A DNA stretch of 64,000 nt from Gymnopus androsaceus JB14 (taxonomy: Eukaryota > Basidiomycota > Agaricomycetes > Agaricales > Omphalotaceae). Both the position numbers and the translations under genes were made by a program. The notes under the pieces were generated by a model. The model worked only from the letters and a program-made list of their open reading frames with translations. It had not been told where the DNA came from and made no database searches. Each line of letters opens with the position of its first letter. Position 1 is the stretch's first letter. Where the stretch lies: the NCBI GenBank assembly GCA_009733575.1, contig ML769466.1:62001-126000 (forward strand), given 5' to 3'. Positions 24,601 to 35,466 of the stretch are shown piece by piece.

Positions 24601-26164
24601 GTCCTTCAAGCCGCACACGAGGCCCAATAATGCGGCCTTGCGGCGAGTGTGCGTCTCGTCTAGTTGGCTCAGATCGAGGGAGCAATTCTCGAGATCTTGA
24701 GCATCGGACGACGACGATTGCTCGTTCCTGCTGTGCGAAATGTCAAGTTTAGATTCTTCTGTGTTGTCATCTATGTAGATGGATTCAGCAGAGGGATATG
24801 ATGCGACCAAAAAATGACGTCCTGGCCCTGGACCGGGAGAATAGCCGTTCGTCTCCTCTTGGACGACAAGATGATGATCATAGTGATAATCTCCCCCATC
24901 CTGTTCAGCCTCAAACCCATATCAAGGTTCCTTGAACATCAGCCCCAAACCAATCCCCTCTTCACCTTGAGCCTGCCCTTTGACTTGAAGACCAGGAAGC
25001 CTCTGGGTCTGACCATAACCGTATGTGGTGTACTGCTGCTGTTGATATATATCAACGTCATTCTCGGCTTCACTCGAGCTGGACGACGACGCAACATTTT
25101 CAGCGTTTGCAACCGTGAGCTTTCGTCGTTCCCTCCCTTCTACCTCATATCGGTATTCAAAATCCGATTCATCCGTGCTGATGCCATTGCAGACGCGTGT
25201 CGTACCCGCAGGCGTGAGCTTGGCTCCACTGCCAGCTCCACGGAAGCGAGGAATGTGGGAGGTTTGATGTGCTTTCGAGGACTGCGAAGGAGGTTGGGTG
25301 TGGTTGGCGCATTGGGAACATAAGAAGAATTTTTCAGCGGAACGGTACCAGGATCTGCCCGAGAGCGACTGCGTGTATTGGTCTGTCTGGTTACGCTGAA
25401 AGAAGGTTGGTTTTCCTAAGTAAAGCTTGTTCATAAAGCTGTTCCTGTCGAACGAAGACAGATCATACCTTTGTGGACTGATCACTAGAAGAGGTCTGTA
25501 CTGTGGAAGCAGAAGACTTTCGGCGGAGGAGACTTCGGACTGATTTCAGTGCTCCTCCACCTGGACTCGATGTTACTGGCGCGTTTTCAGACTTCAAAGA
25601 AGATATCTTGGTGTCGGCGCTTTCAGCGCTGATTTTAGCACACTAGATTTCTGCATAGATATTTGTTTCGGAGTTGTTGACGATCATCCGGTGTGTGATA
25701 AGTCGCCGTTGGAGGTTTTAACCGTGGAGATACGGCGAAGTGCTTCCATCTTCTGAACCTTGAAATTTGAACGTGGGCGTGGAAGAAGGGTTGGAGTTCG
25801 AGCCCGAATTATTTATACGAGATGGAGGTCGCGTCATTCTATCTATCGTGTCGCGTAGAGATGGCAAAAGCTGAGCTTCCATGAATGGGAGATTTTGAAT
25901 CTGACTTTCCCGCCTTTTCCGTCCACTTTCCGAAGAAGCTTGCTTGTTAAATGAAACAGGCATATACGCGTCCTGCGAATGAGACGGTGAATTCGAGTTA
26001 TTTCCTTCACTCAAGCTACAACTTTGGCTTCGTTCTGGGAGAACGAGCCCGCCGGCTGCGGTATAGTGAGAAGGCGGCAGAAAATTTAAAGGGCGAGGCG
26101 ACGGTGAAGGCGGAGCAGGGGACCGTGATTTGCTACGGGATGTGTTTGAGCGAGATAAAGGCAT
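21640..26164 (-). pseudogene. RhoGEF (DH-PH) gene, broken by in-frame stops and frameshifts
   Basis: The frame opens at 26164 with a Ser/Arg/Pro-rich segment and NLPFMEAQLLPSLRDTIDRM. It continues through low-complexity exons, then a DH domain (EVIWELRNAETSFAKRLSS..LFILPLRV, about 22690-23200), a YPDLFR/RLLEVTPKTHDEYLS junction spliced across 22615-22675, RRERRLLCHG and the first PH strand LVLVFSDLVVF (about 22130). Inside the conserved DH reading frame there are three stop codons (plus-strand positions 22851-22853, 22743-22745, 22695-22697), all in one frame between recognisable family residues. Frame shifts also occur near 22410 (after CHGR), 23035, 23180, 23890 and 24505. An active gene would link Rho-type GTPases to membranes. 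A second, shorter relic lies at 56780-57640. The left end is approximate. Confidence 0.8.
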
Positions 26165-26971
26165 TTGGTGGTTGTACTGTTTTGGTGGGGTGGTTGTACT
26201 GTATTGGTACTGTAGTAATACATCATGAAGCGCTCGATCGGTTCGCCCAGTGCCGGGCGCTAACTTTCCTATATACAAATTGGTAAGAATTAAAGAATCG
26301 GATTGAATTAAAGAATCGGATTGAATTAAAGAATCAAGAGGTGTGTGGTCAGATCGGTCAGATTGTGACCGGTATGAGATAGGTCCATGGAATACCAAGA
26401 GAACTCGCTCAGGCTATAGGACATTGGCTCATCCTCATATTTCTCTTCTGATTTTTTTTCCTTGGCCGGGAAGTAGAGAAATCATTGATCAACCTCTTGT
26501 ACTATGTCCGCTTATCATGGATATCAATTTTTTTTCTGACAGACTGCATGTTGTTACGAACTTCTACGAATCAGAAGCTCACAGACTAGTCCTGCTACCG
26601 ACTGTACGACTGGGATTGTCTATCGCTGTATTACTACACTCTCTCATCAATAATCTGGCTGACTCAGGAAAGGTCTTTCTTCTGCAGTTGCTTCCTTCCG
26701 GAAATGGATCAAGTTGGAACACAGGATTTCCTGCTCAGTATAGTATACATACTGCATGTACATGACGTTCGGAACAGTCGTAAATAATCATCCCAATAGC
26801 CGAAAGCCATGGAGATCTGTGCGATCTTATACTCGCCCATTGTATATAATGGAGCAATCTCTACAAAACACCGTTGTCTTCGGGTACTCTTAACTGGCTC
26901 GATCAACTCGAGTTCTTCTTCCTTCACCAACGACCATAATCAGAACTAGTGTCAATCCTGATTTCGAAAAT
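26165..26971. other. Divergent intergenic region with an 18-bp tandem repeat
   Basis: Between the RhoGEF pseudogene and the DUF2235-WD40 gene. It contains nearly three head-to-tail copies of the unit GAATTAAAGAATCGGATT at 26287-26336 (the last one truncated). No gene is seen; it would hold the DUF2235-WD40 promoter. Confidence 0.6.
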
Positions 26972-29900
26972 ATGCCCAACGAACCACCGAATGTAACCAA
27001 CAAGGATGGCTGTAAATGTGGCATCAAGAGAAACTTGGTGGTCTGCATCGACGGTACTTCGAATAAATTCGGGCCAAAGGTTCGTCAAGTTCCTGTCATC
27101 TAATGGCGAATGGTAGCTAATGGTGTCTCTAGAATACCAACATCGTCGAACTTTATAGCCGGCTCGTGAAAGACAAGAGGCAGTTAACATTTTATAACAG
27201 TGGGATCGGGACATACGCGGAGCCTTCTTTGAAGTCGCTGAGCTACTGGAAACAGGTCATGGCTAACAAATTTGACCTCGCATTTGCCCTGTATGTTCAT
27301 TTACCGCTAATTGGGAAGCCTACCCACATAAATGTAGGAGATTTGAAAAAATTCTTTTGGATGCATACCGTTGGCTGTCTGAGATGTACAGACATGGGGA
27401 TCGTATCTTTCTTTTCGGTAATATTTCTCATACCTACATGATCATTCAAGCTGAATATTACTCAGGATTTTCTCGAGGCGCCTACCAGGTTCGCGCTCTG
27501 GCAGGTATGATCGAGAAAGTAAGAGGTGTAATATCACCATAGTGCACGACTGAGTCCAATTTGTAGGTTGGATTAATTCACAAGGGAAATGAAGCCCAGA
27601 TACCTTTGTGGGTACTATCCGCATCATTTATATTCATGCACGCTAAGTAATGCACAGTGCCTACGAACTTTACACTCGGTCTACAGACAATCAACAAGAT
27701 GGAGAACCGGAAGAGGATCTAGTAGAATACATGTCTTGGCGGTTCAAGACTACTTTTTCGAGGAAGGATGTCAAGGTTCACTTTGTAGGTGCATGGTATG
27801 TCGTGAATTTCTCAAGAAAAGTCTTGCTCTAGTTCCAATGATTGTTCAACAGGGATACAGTGTCATCTATAGGATTCATACGGTCCACCAAAGATCTTCC
27901 TTTAACAACATCTGGCATGAGGCATGTATGCTATTTCCGGCATGCACTTGCACTTGATGAACGCCGTGTCAAGTTCCTACCTGAGTATGCTTATGGAGGA
28001 GCATCGCTGCCAGTCATGGCAGATCCAGCATTGCAGGATTCATCTGATGCAAAGGCAAAACCTCAAACTAAGGAAGTCCATTCAGACATGTACGTTGCTG
28101 TACCAATGCCAGGGCATGTATCTCTGATTTTCATTTCGTGTAGTAATCAGGAACCTAATGCATTAGACACAAAAGCAAATATCAGCTCTCTGAATGCAAG
28201 AGTGCAGACAAAGGAAGTCTGGTTTGCTGGCACACATTCAGACATGTAGGATTCTCTAGCAGTATGATCTTTTAGATCACGTTTCTAATTCCTTTACTTT
28301 AGTGGAGGAGGTAACACAGTCAATAAAGATCTCAAGTCATATGGACCAGCCTTACGATGGATGATACATGAGGCCATACTTGCTGGCCTTGGTGTGGAGC
28401 CTTTCAAGGTTAAAAATATGGGCTGTGGAGAAAAGAAAGAGCCTGATGTTGAGAAGGTTAAACCAACCATAAATGAATCATTAAAAAGGGTTTGGTGGAT
28501 ATTTGAGTTTTTGCCTATCAAGCACTTATCATACAAGGATTCAAAACATACAACTCATTGGTATGCGTATCTGAATCTGCATCTATTGCCATTGCTTATA
28601 GTCCTCACTGCTCAATGCAGCCCAAAAATAGGTGCTCCACGGCAAGTTGTTGAAGGCCAATGGATACATGAGTCGGCAGGCTGGAAGGCCAACTCACATA
28701 CATTCAAAGCCCGTCTACCCTCAAACTGGAATAGGGAACCAGACCCCAAAAAAATAGAGAAGGACCTATATAACAGTGTCCAAAACAATTTGGAGCTTAT
28801 GAAAAAGCTCCAAATCAACTCAGATTTCATCAACTGTTTGAAGGTTTTGGTTGAAATATCTTCCTCTCGTAGGTCTTTGTTAATTCATTGTTTTTATTTA
28901 TTACAACCCAATTGTGTTTTCACAGCACCAGGACTTATATCTCTGAGCGAGACCAAAAACTCTGTGCAAGATTTGTATTCTATCTTAAGGGATATATCAA
29001 GAGCTTTCTCTGCTGAAAACTCAAGAGATGGAGCTCTTTCTGCTGATACCTCAAGAGAAGATTTCTCTGCTGATATCTCATTGGACCCTCGAGAGTCACA
29101 GTGGAAAGTTACAGATCCCAAGAAAGCTGCACATCTCATGGAAGCTGCATATCTCACTATCACCATCCTGTTGAAATTCCATAAGAGGTACATCCTTAAA
29201 CATGCTGCCCACGAGATGCCTACTGTAATCACTGCACTGCTCAACAGTGCAATGCCAGGTTATAAGGAGAATGCAAAAAGATTTATACAGACCTATGGTA
29301 CAGGTAGTATCATATTCTACATATTTCCTTCTCAACTTCTGATACACTTCTTATTGCAGCAGAGATCTTAACACTACGCACAGTTACCCGGGATGATGAT
29401 TTAGGCAACTATATGCCATCATCAATATCCTTGGATGGCAAATATATTGTCATTTCCTTGCGTAAAAAGTGCACTGTGTGGGATATCACAAAACGCAAAG
29501 CACTTGCCGAATTTGAAGGACATTCCAAGGATGTGAATGCTGTTGCATTCTCCCATGATGGCACACATATTGTCTCAGGCTCGCTTGACAAGTCCGTGCG
29601 CATGTGGGATGCAGCAACAGGACAGGGACTTCTTACACTTGAAGGACATACAGGCACTGTCATATCTGTTGCTTTTACCCCCAATGGTGCACAAATTGTC
29701 TCTGGCTCATATGACAACACAGTGCGTGTGTGGGACGTGCGAACTGGGAGGAAACCTTATACCCTTGAAGGACATCAAGGTGTGATCTACTCGGTTGCAT
29801 GTTCCCCAGATAGCAAAAAAATCATCTCAGGCTCAATGGACCAGACAGTTCATGTATGGGATGTGAAAACCAGACAAGTGCGGCGTGCCCTTGGAGGGCA

Positions 29901-30291
29901 CGCTGATTCAGTGTTGTGTGTGGCGTTCTCGCCAGATCATAAACAAATCGCCTCGGGCTCACGCGACCGGACAGTCCGTGTGTATAATGTGCAGACGGGT
30001 GTGATAGTTCATGTCCTTCGAGGACATACAGGCATGGTCTGCTGCATTGCATACTCTGGAGACGGTAAAATTGCTTCAGGGTCAGATGATGGGACAGTTC
30101 ACATATGGGATGCAAAAACAGGGAAACTGATTAATATCTTTGAATCCCATGCTAACAGTGATGTGCCTCAGGCTGTCTTTTCTGTGAGATTCTCTCCAGA
30201 ATCAAGAGAAGTTATCTCAGTCTCGTTTGAGGGTATAGTTCGTGTGTGGGATATGACTAACCAGTGGAAGAATGCATTACCTGCAAAGTGA
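26972..30291 (+). CDS. DUF2235 (Tle1-like alpha/beta-hydrolase) fused to WD40 propeller
   Basis: Ten exons in phase: 26972-27079, 27133-27290, 27338-27417, 27466-27518, 27567-27607, 27658-27795, 27853-28245, 28303-28868, 28926-29303, 29360-30291, about 948 residues. The N-terminal half is DUF2235, the fold of bacterial type VI phospholipase effectors: NLVVCIDGTSNKF, nucleophile elbow LFGFSRGAYQVR, WDTVSSIGF (catalytic Asp region), RHALALDERR (His) and FAGTHSDIGGGN. All expected catalytic positions are present. A linker has short SAE/SAD-x-S repeats around 29010-29080. The C-terminus has about seven WD40 blades (GH...V..VAFS.D...I.SGS.D.TVR.WD) from about 29400. Exon 7 contains a second, partial KEVHSDM copy near 28075-28090, and 28090-28143 could be an extra in-frame intron. 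Biological role unknown; hydrolase activity on lipid is inferred from the family. Confidence 0.9.
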
Positions 30292-31128
30292 CAAGGCAAA
30301 GTGTCTAACTTGTATTTGGTGACCTCCCAGGCTGCCATGGCTATTTGGCAGTGTAGCATATGAAAATCAATAAAAACAACCCTTGGAGAGATAAAGAGAT
30401 GTGCATTGGAATCACTACTATGATCTACCTACTGCACTTGCAGAGGAAATAAGTATACCTCAAATAAGACAGGACTTTGGAACATTTATTACATACGTAG
30501 AAAAGAAACAAGCGTCAGCAAAACCTAGGTGTGCTCTACAGTTCTATACAGCACTTATAGCACCCATAGCACACACAGCAAGGGTACCCTCTGTCCAGAA
30601 CTATGGAATGCTATGAATTGCTATGAGATGCTACAACACAGTGCTATAAATTGCAGCAGATATCACAGGAATGTCGGCTGTCAGGGGTATATTCAATTAC
30701 CAAATATACTGTTCCCTTGAATTATTTCCATGGCTTGTGAGACCAGTGCAAGACTCAGACAGTCATGTTTGGGGCACTAGTACTACTAGTACAATGTAGT
30801 GAAACTAGTAGTATAACAATCTGTAGACACCATATTTCACCAAATATTCCGGCTTTAGCTTGAAATTCAACTTCTTGTTTTAACTTCAACTTTAAATCAA
30901 ATGTTCAACTTCAACTTTAACTTTTGTTACTTTATCTTTAACTTCAGAGTAACAATACTACTACTTGTGGTCATGCATATATCAACCATACAATATATTG
31001 TTTAATTGGTACCCTATTGAGAGGAACATAACACAATCTGATTGTACCATTTTGAGTACTTGGTTGATTTTGGTCCTGGTTGGATATTTTACAGAGGTCA
31101 AAGTTGTCAGAAATTACTACTGTAGCTT

Positions 31129-32283
31129 GACTGTAGCAATACAAGCAGTTTGTCAGGGATATAACCCGTGACTTTCCTGATGAAATTTTTATTTTGGCAA
31201 GTCCATCAATGACCTGTGACCTAAGAAAATCAAGGAGTGTTCAAAAAAATAAGCACTGACATGACCTGGGGGGGGGGGTTCCATCAGCAAAACCTGGGTG
31301 AACTGTGGATTGCTGTGGATTGCTGTGGGTTGCTGTACAGCACTGCACAGAAGCCACAGAGCTGTCCAGTTCTGTACAAAGGGGGACCTCGCTGTGGGAT
31401 CAGGGCCCCGGATCACCCAGGTTTTGCAGATGTCTGAGAAGTTCTTATGGCTGAAATTTTTTTTGTACTGTTGAGGCTCTGAGGGGTGTTCTAGGTCAAT
31501 TCACCCGCTGAGCTAAGGCTGTAAAACTCAGAATCTCAAATCTCCCTGATTTTATAGGATATAATGCAATTTAGTACCAATTTAGCACCTCCATCAAAAA
31601 TTATTGTTAATGTTGGAATTTATAGAAAATCTATTTTAACCACATTACAACATACTTACGATTTTCTGATATCACAGAAATATCTGTGCATATATTCACA
31701 TAGTATCCACTTACTATATATGATAGTTATGACATATGCATTTTTGTAAGTATAAATACTACTTGTAGATACACATGTATGGTACTCGTTTGCTTCCGGG
31801 CCCAAGAGAGGTCAAATGTTCAATAAATCCGTTGCAGCTCTTTTTTTAATTTCCAATAGTTAATGCAAGTCCACTTACTCCAGGTTGAATTGAACTTAGA
31901 TGAACTAATTGCCTCTGGAAATGTTGCTCAAAGGTGCAAAGGAGAAAAAATTGCTATGTAATGCAAATTTGAAGCTGAAATCCTCCAAAGTGTAGGAAAT
32001 TTTTACTATGTATGGGCAGTGGAAGGGGGGCTTCAAGAATCCTTAAGACCCAAAAACAAGGTCATGTCGGGACTTAGTGGGTTGAACACCCCTTGAAGAA
32101 AATTTTCGTCAAGTTGAGCTAAATCTTTGGCTATTTTTAGGCTTTCTGAAGTTGGGGAGAAACATTGTGACCAATTGTTTTTGAATTTTGTCACGTAGGT
32201 CAATGACCTGTGACCTCTGTGACATTTCGTCATTTTCAAGGGCTCTGTGACCCGTGACTGACAAACTGCTTGTATTGCTACAG
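31129..32283. mobile_element. Terminal-inverted-repeat element of about 1.15 kb without coding capacity
   Basis: The left end CTGTAGCAATACAAGCAGTT at 31129 is found in reverse complement at the right end (to 32283). The match extends through TTTGTCAG on both sides. The words TGACCTGTGACCT lie inside near both ends (about 31209 and 32206). No transposase frame is seen, so this is non-autonomous. A smaller element is inserted at 31282-31432. Confidence 0.7.
31282..31432. mobile_element. MITE-like element (151 bp), CATCAG family
   Basis: Starts CATCAGCAAAACCTGGGTGA and ends with the inverted TCACCCAGGTTTTGCAGATG, with one mismatch in the ends. The centre is rich in GCTGTGG/CCACAG words. It lies inside the larger element at 31129-32283. 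Confidence 0.8.
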
Positions 32284-32749
32284 TATATAAGGTCATTTAA
32301 CCATGCGCTAAGTGGGCGCTTATAAATCTTAATGCCATTTACAATTGATTTACAAAGTGCTTGAAACAATACAGGACTTATTCCATGGATCCTGCAGAAG
32401 TTGAAATTGTTGGGAAATAGATACATCTTATTGAGAGATGGACAACCTCAGTCAGCGGGTACAACCTCAACAGAGGAGGGAATCAAGCATTGAGAATATG
32501 GGAAAGAACAATTAATTGATAATTTGTATCTACCTAATTTATATACGGAAGCAGATAGGGGTACATGTGGTGTGTGGAGTGGCTGGACAACTGATGGCTA
32601 AGTACTTATCCAATACATTTTATGATCTCAAAGTTGGGATGCCCTTGACTTGCACTAGAACAGTATACATAAATGAAGTTGACAAATTGAACGTATTCAA
32701 TTACCATCGAAATGAATCAGTCAGAAGTCAAAATCTTTGGTGAAAAATA

Positions 32750-32880
32750 CATCAGCAAAACCTGTGAGATGGTCATAGGAGCCATAGCAAGCCATAGCGG
32801 GTCATAGCAGCCATAGTCCTGCACAGAACTATGAACTGCTATGGGTTCCTATGGCTTGCTATGAGTTTCTACAAGATCAC
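32750..32880. repeat. Truncated CATCAG-family MITE end
   Basis: Begins CATCAGCAAAACCTG at 32750 and continues with the CCATAG/CTATGG-rich interior typical of the family. I find no matching right end, so it is a single-ended fragment. Confidence 0.5.
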
Positions 32881-32931
32881 AAAGTTGTCAATGCAGCTGT
32901 CAACCCATTTCAGCATCAGTGTTGCCGCTTG

Positions 32932-33237
32932 CATCAGCAAAAACTGTTTTGGGCCCAGGAGGATCTAAGGTCACCTAGTCCTCTTAGGCAACCTGAGGCA
33001 TCCTAGTTGGCCCAGGAAAAAGGGCAAAACTTTGGACACCTCAGGTATCCTAGTCATCCTAGGTGTCCTGGGAGATCCTGGGATGTCCTGAGGGTGTCCT
33101 GGGGCATCCCAGGATGACCAGGATACTTACCTGAGGTGTCCAAAGTTTTACCCTTTCTCCTGGGCCAACTAGGATGCCTCAGGTTGCCTAAGAGGACTAG
33201 GTGACATTAGATCCTCCTGGGTCCAAAACATCTGATG
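32932..33237. mobile_element. Foldback (hairpin) MITE, about 306 bp
   Basis: Two arms of about 120 bp are near-perfect reverse complements: the left has GGGCCCAGGAGGATCTAAGG, CACCTAGTCCTCTTAGGCAA and CCTGAGGCATCCTAGTTGG, and the right has the inverse series ending GATCCTCCTGGGTCC. The ends are CATCAG and CTGATG as in the neighbouring elements. A C/T-G-rich loop of about 60 bp separates the arms, so a transcript would fold into one long hairpin. Confidence 0.85.
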
Positions 33238-33537
33238 TGACAGCTGTTGTTTTCTCCTGCCAACACTATATAATGCATTGTTGTAACTTAGACTTTGACG
33301 AGCTCTGTTTTTCCCCCCCCCTCAAGTCAATCCTGAGCCACTTTGGTTTGGAACTTCAGTACATAGTTGTACTTAAGCAATGTCTCTGACAGCGTGAGGG
33401 TCACCACCTATGATATATACTAGTGTTATTACAGATATGTAGTTATATTAATAGTTCTACTAGTTTTGCTATTCCTACTATGACCAGTACAATAATATGA
33501 TTTTATGATTATTTTCATCTATTTTTGGTCTTGCAAA

Positions 33538-33612
33538 CATCAGCAGAACCTGGATAATGGCCATAGCAGCCATAGTTCTGGAGAGAATTATGGCTGCTAT
33601 GGGATCGCAGAG
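33538..33612. repeat. Truncated CATCAG-family MITE end
   Basis: Starts CATCAGCAGAACCTGG and carries CCATAGCAGCCATAG followed by an inverted GGCTGCTATGG. No right end with CTGATG follows. Confidence 0.5.
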
Positions 33613-33781
33613 AATTTGTGCCAGCTGTCATTCTCTCGGATCTCTCCTTCCAGCACTATAAGAATTGATGCAAAGACTTGTTGAAGTTCAACTTGCCTTT
33701 ATTCTTCCCCATCATTTTAAGTTACTATCAAGCTTAACTCTTGTGGGCATTCAAAGACCTAATATACAAATGGTCATCCTA

Positions 33782-34059
33782 CATCAGCAAAACCTGGGTG
33801 AACTAGACAGCACTGGATAGTGCTATCCAGCACTCATAGCACTCATAGCACCCATAGCAAGGTCCCCATCTATCCAGAGATATGGGCTGCTATGGGCTGC
33901 TATGGATCACTATAGAGCAAGACATCTGTCAAGAGGCAATATAATTTGGGAAGCTCATAGTAGCTCATAGCTACCCATAGCAATTCATAGCAGCCCATAG
34001 TTCTATGGCTGCTATGGCTTGCTATAACAGCTATGGCAATTATCCAGGTTTTGCTGATG
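33782..34059. mobile_element. MITE-like element (about 278 bp), CATCAG family
   Basis: Bounded by CATCAGCAAAACCTGG at 33782 and its inverse CCAGGTTTTGCTGATG ending at 34059. The interior is made of CATAGCA/TGCTATG words that can pair with each other. Its left part recurs inverted in the next element. Confidence 0.85.
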
Positions 34060-34274
34060 TAAGTAGTTTTAGTTATTGTCCTAGGTACTACAAACATAGT
34101 AAATACTTATGTATTTATTTGGATTTTATGTTTTTGGCAGACCATGTCCATCTCATTGTATTGCGGCAACACTACTAGCAAGCGGCGGGCTGCTTGGAGC
34201 TATTGGAATGGAAAACAATTCAAATAAGTAATATATTTGCTATTGAATAGAATCTGACAGCCGATGTTCCTGCG

Positions 34275-34412
34275 GTAAGTATAGCAATCCATAGCACCCC
34301 ATAGCAATCCATAGCTCTGGATAGATGGGGACCTTGCTATGAGTGCTATGGGTGCTATGAGTGCTAGATAGCGCTATCCAGTGCTATCCAGTACACCCAG
34401 GTTTTGCTGATG
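34275..34412. mobile_element. Partial CATCAG-family element, inverted relative to its neighbour
   Basis: Ends CCAGGTTTTGCTGATG at 34412. The preceding sequence (GATGGGGACCTTGCTATG, AGTGCTATGGGTGCTATG) is the reverse complement of the left arm of the element at 33782-34059. The left end is not defined. Confidence 0.65.
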
Positions 34413-34823
34413 CGCCTAGCACCCTCAGCAGCCTTCTTAATGACTACCTCGGGCTCCGCCACAGTCGAAAGATCGCCGAGCTGGTCTCCTTGTCCGGCGA
34501 CAATTTACAGAGGGTGCGGCGGATGAATGAAGAAAAAACTTGGGCAATTTCATGAATTTGAATAATTAGTAATGCATCGGAATCAAGCTAATTCCATTCC
34601 CAAGCTGCAGTTACAACGATATAAATGTAGAGGGTATGTAGGGGTAGTAAAGTCATTGCCCACCGGCTCATCAATGTCAATCTTCATTTCACTTCTAGTT
34701 CTAACGTTCTACGAATGCTATTTTTCAGTGTGCAACACGTCCAATTTAACCTTTACGCTTTAAACACTTGAACGAGCACTTTTGTGGTCAGGTTTGAGCT
34801 TTAAATGCCCGGTCAAGGTCATT

Positions 34824-35231
34824 TTAGTGGCCAGGCTCGCGATCACTTTGCAATGGAACAGGAGGCTGATACTTTCCGTCTTTTTCCAGTTGTACATCCC
34901 CGTAAAAGTGAACATTCCCAAAGAGAACTTTACAGTCTCCATCAAACTTGGAATCGAAGACGATGTCGGCAAGTGGGACTCCGAGTTGAGCAACCAAGAA
35001 ATTTTCCATAATGCTCTCAGCACTTGATTTCTGTGGTTCAGTACAAGACTGCTGAGCATCGTCGTCGAAGGTGACAGAGACTTTAGGTGGAAGCACCTCT
35101 CGGGTGCTCAGGTTCAAGTCCTATGATTAATGTCAGTATTTATTCGGAATAAATAACTTGTTGCATACACCGAGGGGCACCGCATGAGCAGCGGATAAAA
35201 TAAAGAGAAGGAGGATGGTGAGGGAGGTCAT
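34824..35231 (-). CDS. Small secreted protein
   Basis: Start at 35231 gives a clear signal peptide (MTSLTILLLFILSAAHA). An intron with donor GTGCCC at about 35180 and acceptor at 35121 joins it in phase to DLNLSTREVLPPKVSVTF and on to the stop at 34824, about 115 residues in all. The mature protein is small, acidic to neutral, with two cysteines and the segment ADIVFDSKFDGDCKVLFGNV. Small secreted proteins of this size are common in basidiomycetes and can be effectors, but nothing here shows a function. Confidence 0.6.
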
Positions 35232-35466
35232 AGTGAAGTGGGGGTGAGAGTCGAAATACATTTCAGACGGTAGCTTTGGGCCAGCAAAGTAAAGCGGGGA
35301 CTAAGGTGGGCGAGGCGACTTGACCAGCAAGTTGAAGCAAGGTTGTCGACATTACTGTTATTAAATATACCCGCTTATAGGACCCCGGAAAGCACCCAGT
35401 TTCATCGCTCCAGAAAAAAAATACTGAAATTGTCTCTCACTCAGAAATTTGGTGGCGATGCGTGTG

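Larger units (their letters stand above)
30292..34430. other. AT-rich, gene-free tract with nested inverted-repeat elements
   Basis: More than 4 kb without a recognisable gene. It holds the repeats listed separately, low-complexity TTCAACTT/TTTAACTT DNA at about 30870-30950, and many CTATG/CATAG words that come from the inverted-repeat family. Short open frames here translate the repeats and are not genes. Confidence 0.7.

Noticed and set aside
29822..30115. Minus-strand frame in the WD40 region
   Set aside because: Periodic antisense reading of the WD40 repeats on the plus strand.
33000..33240. Possible CRISPR-like or tandem repeat array (CCTGGG/CCTAGG words)
   Set aside because: The words belong to the two arms and loop of one hairpin element; there are no regularly spaced direct repeats with unique spacers.
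30400..34100. Many short frames in the AT-rich tract
   Set aside because: They translate the CTATGG/CCATAG inverted-repeat words and AT-rich filler, with no domain or splice structure.
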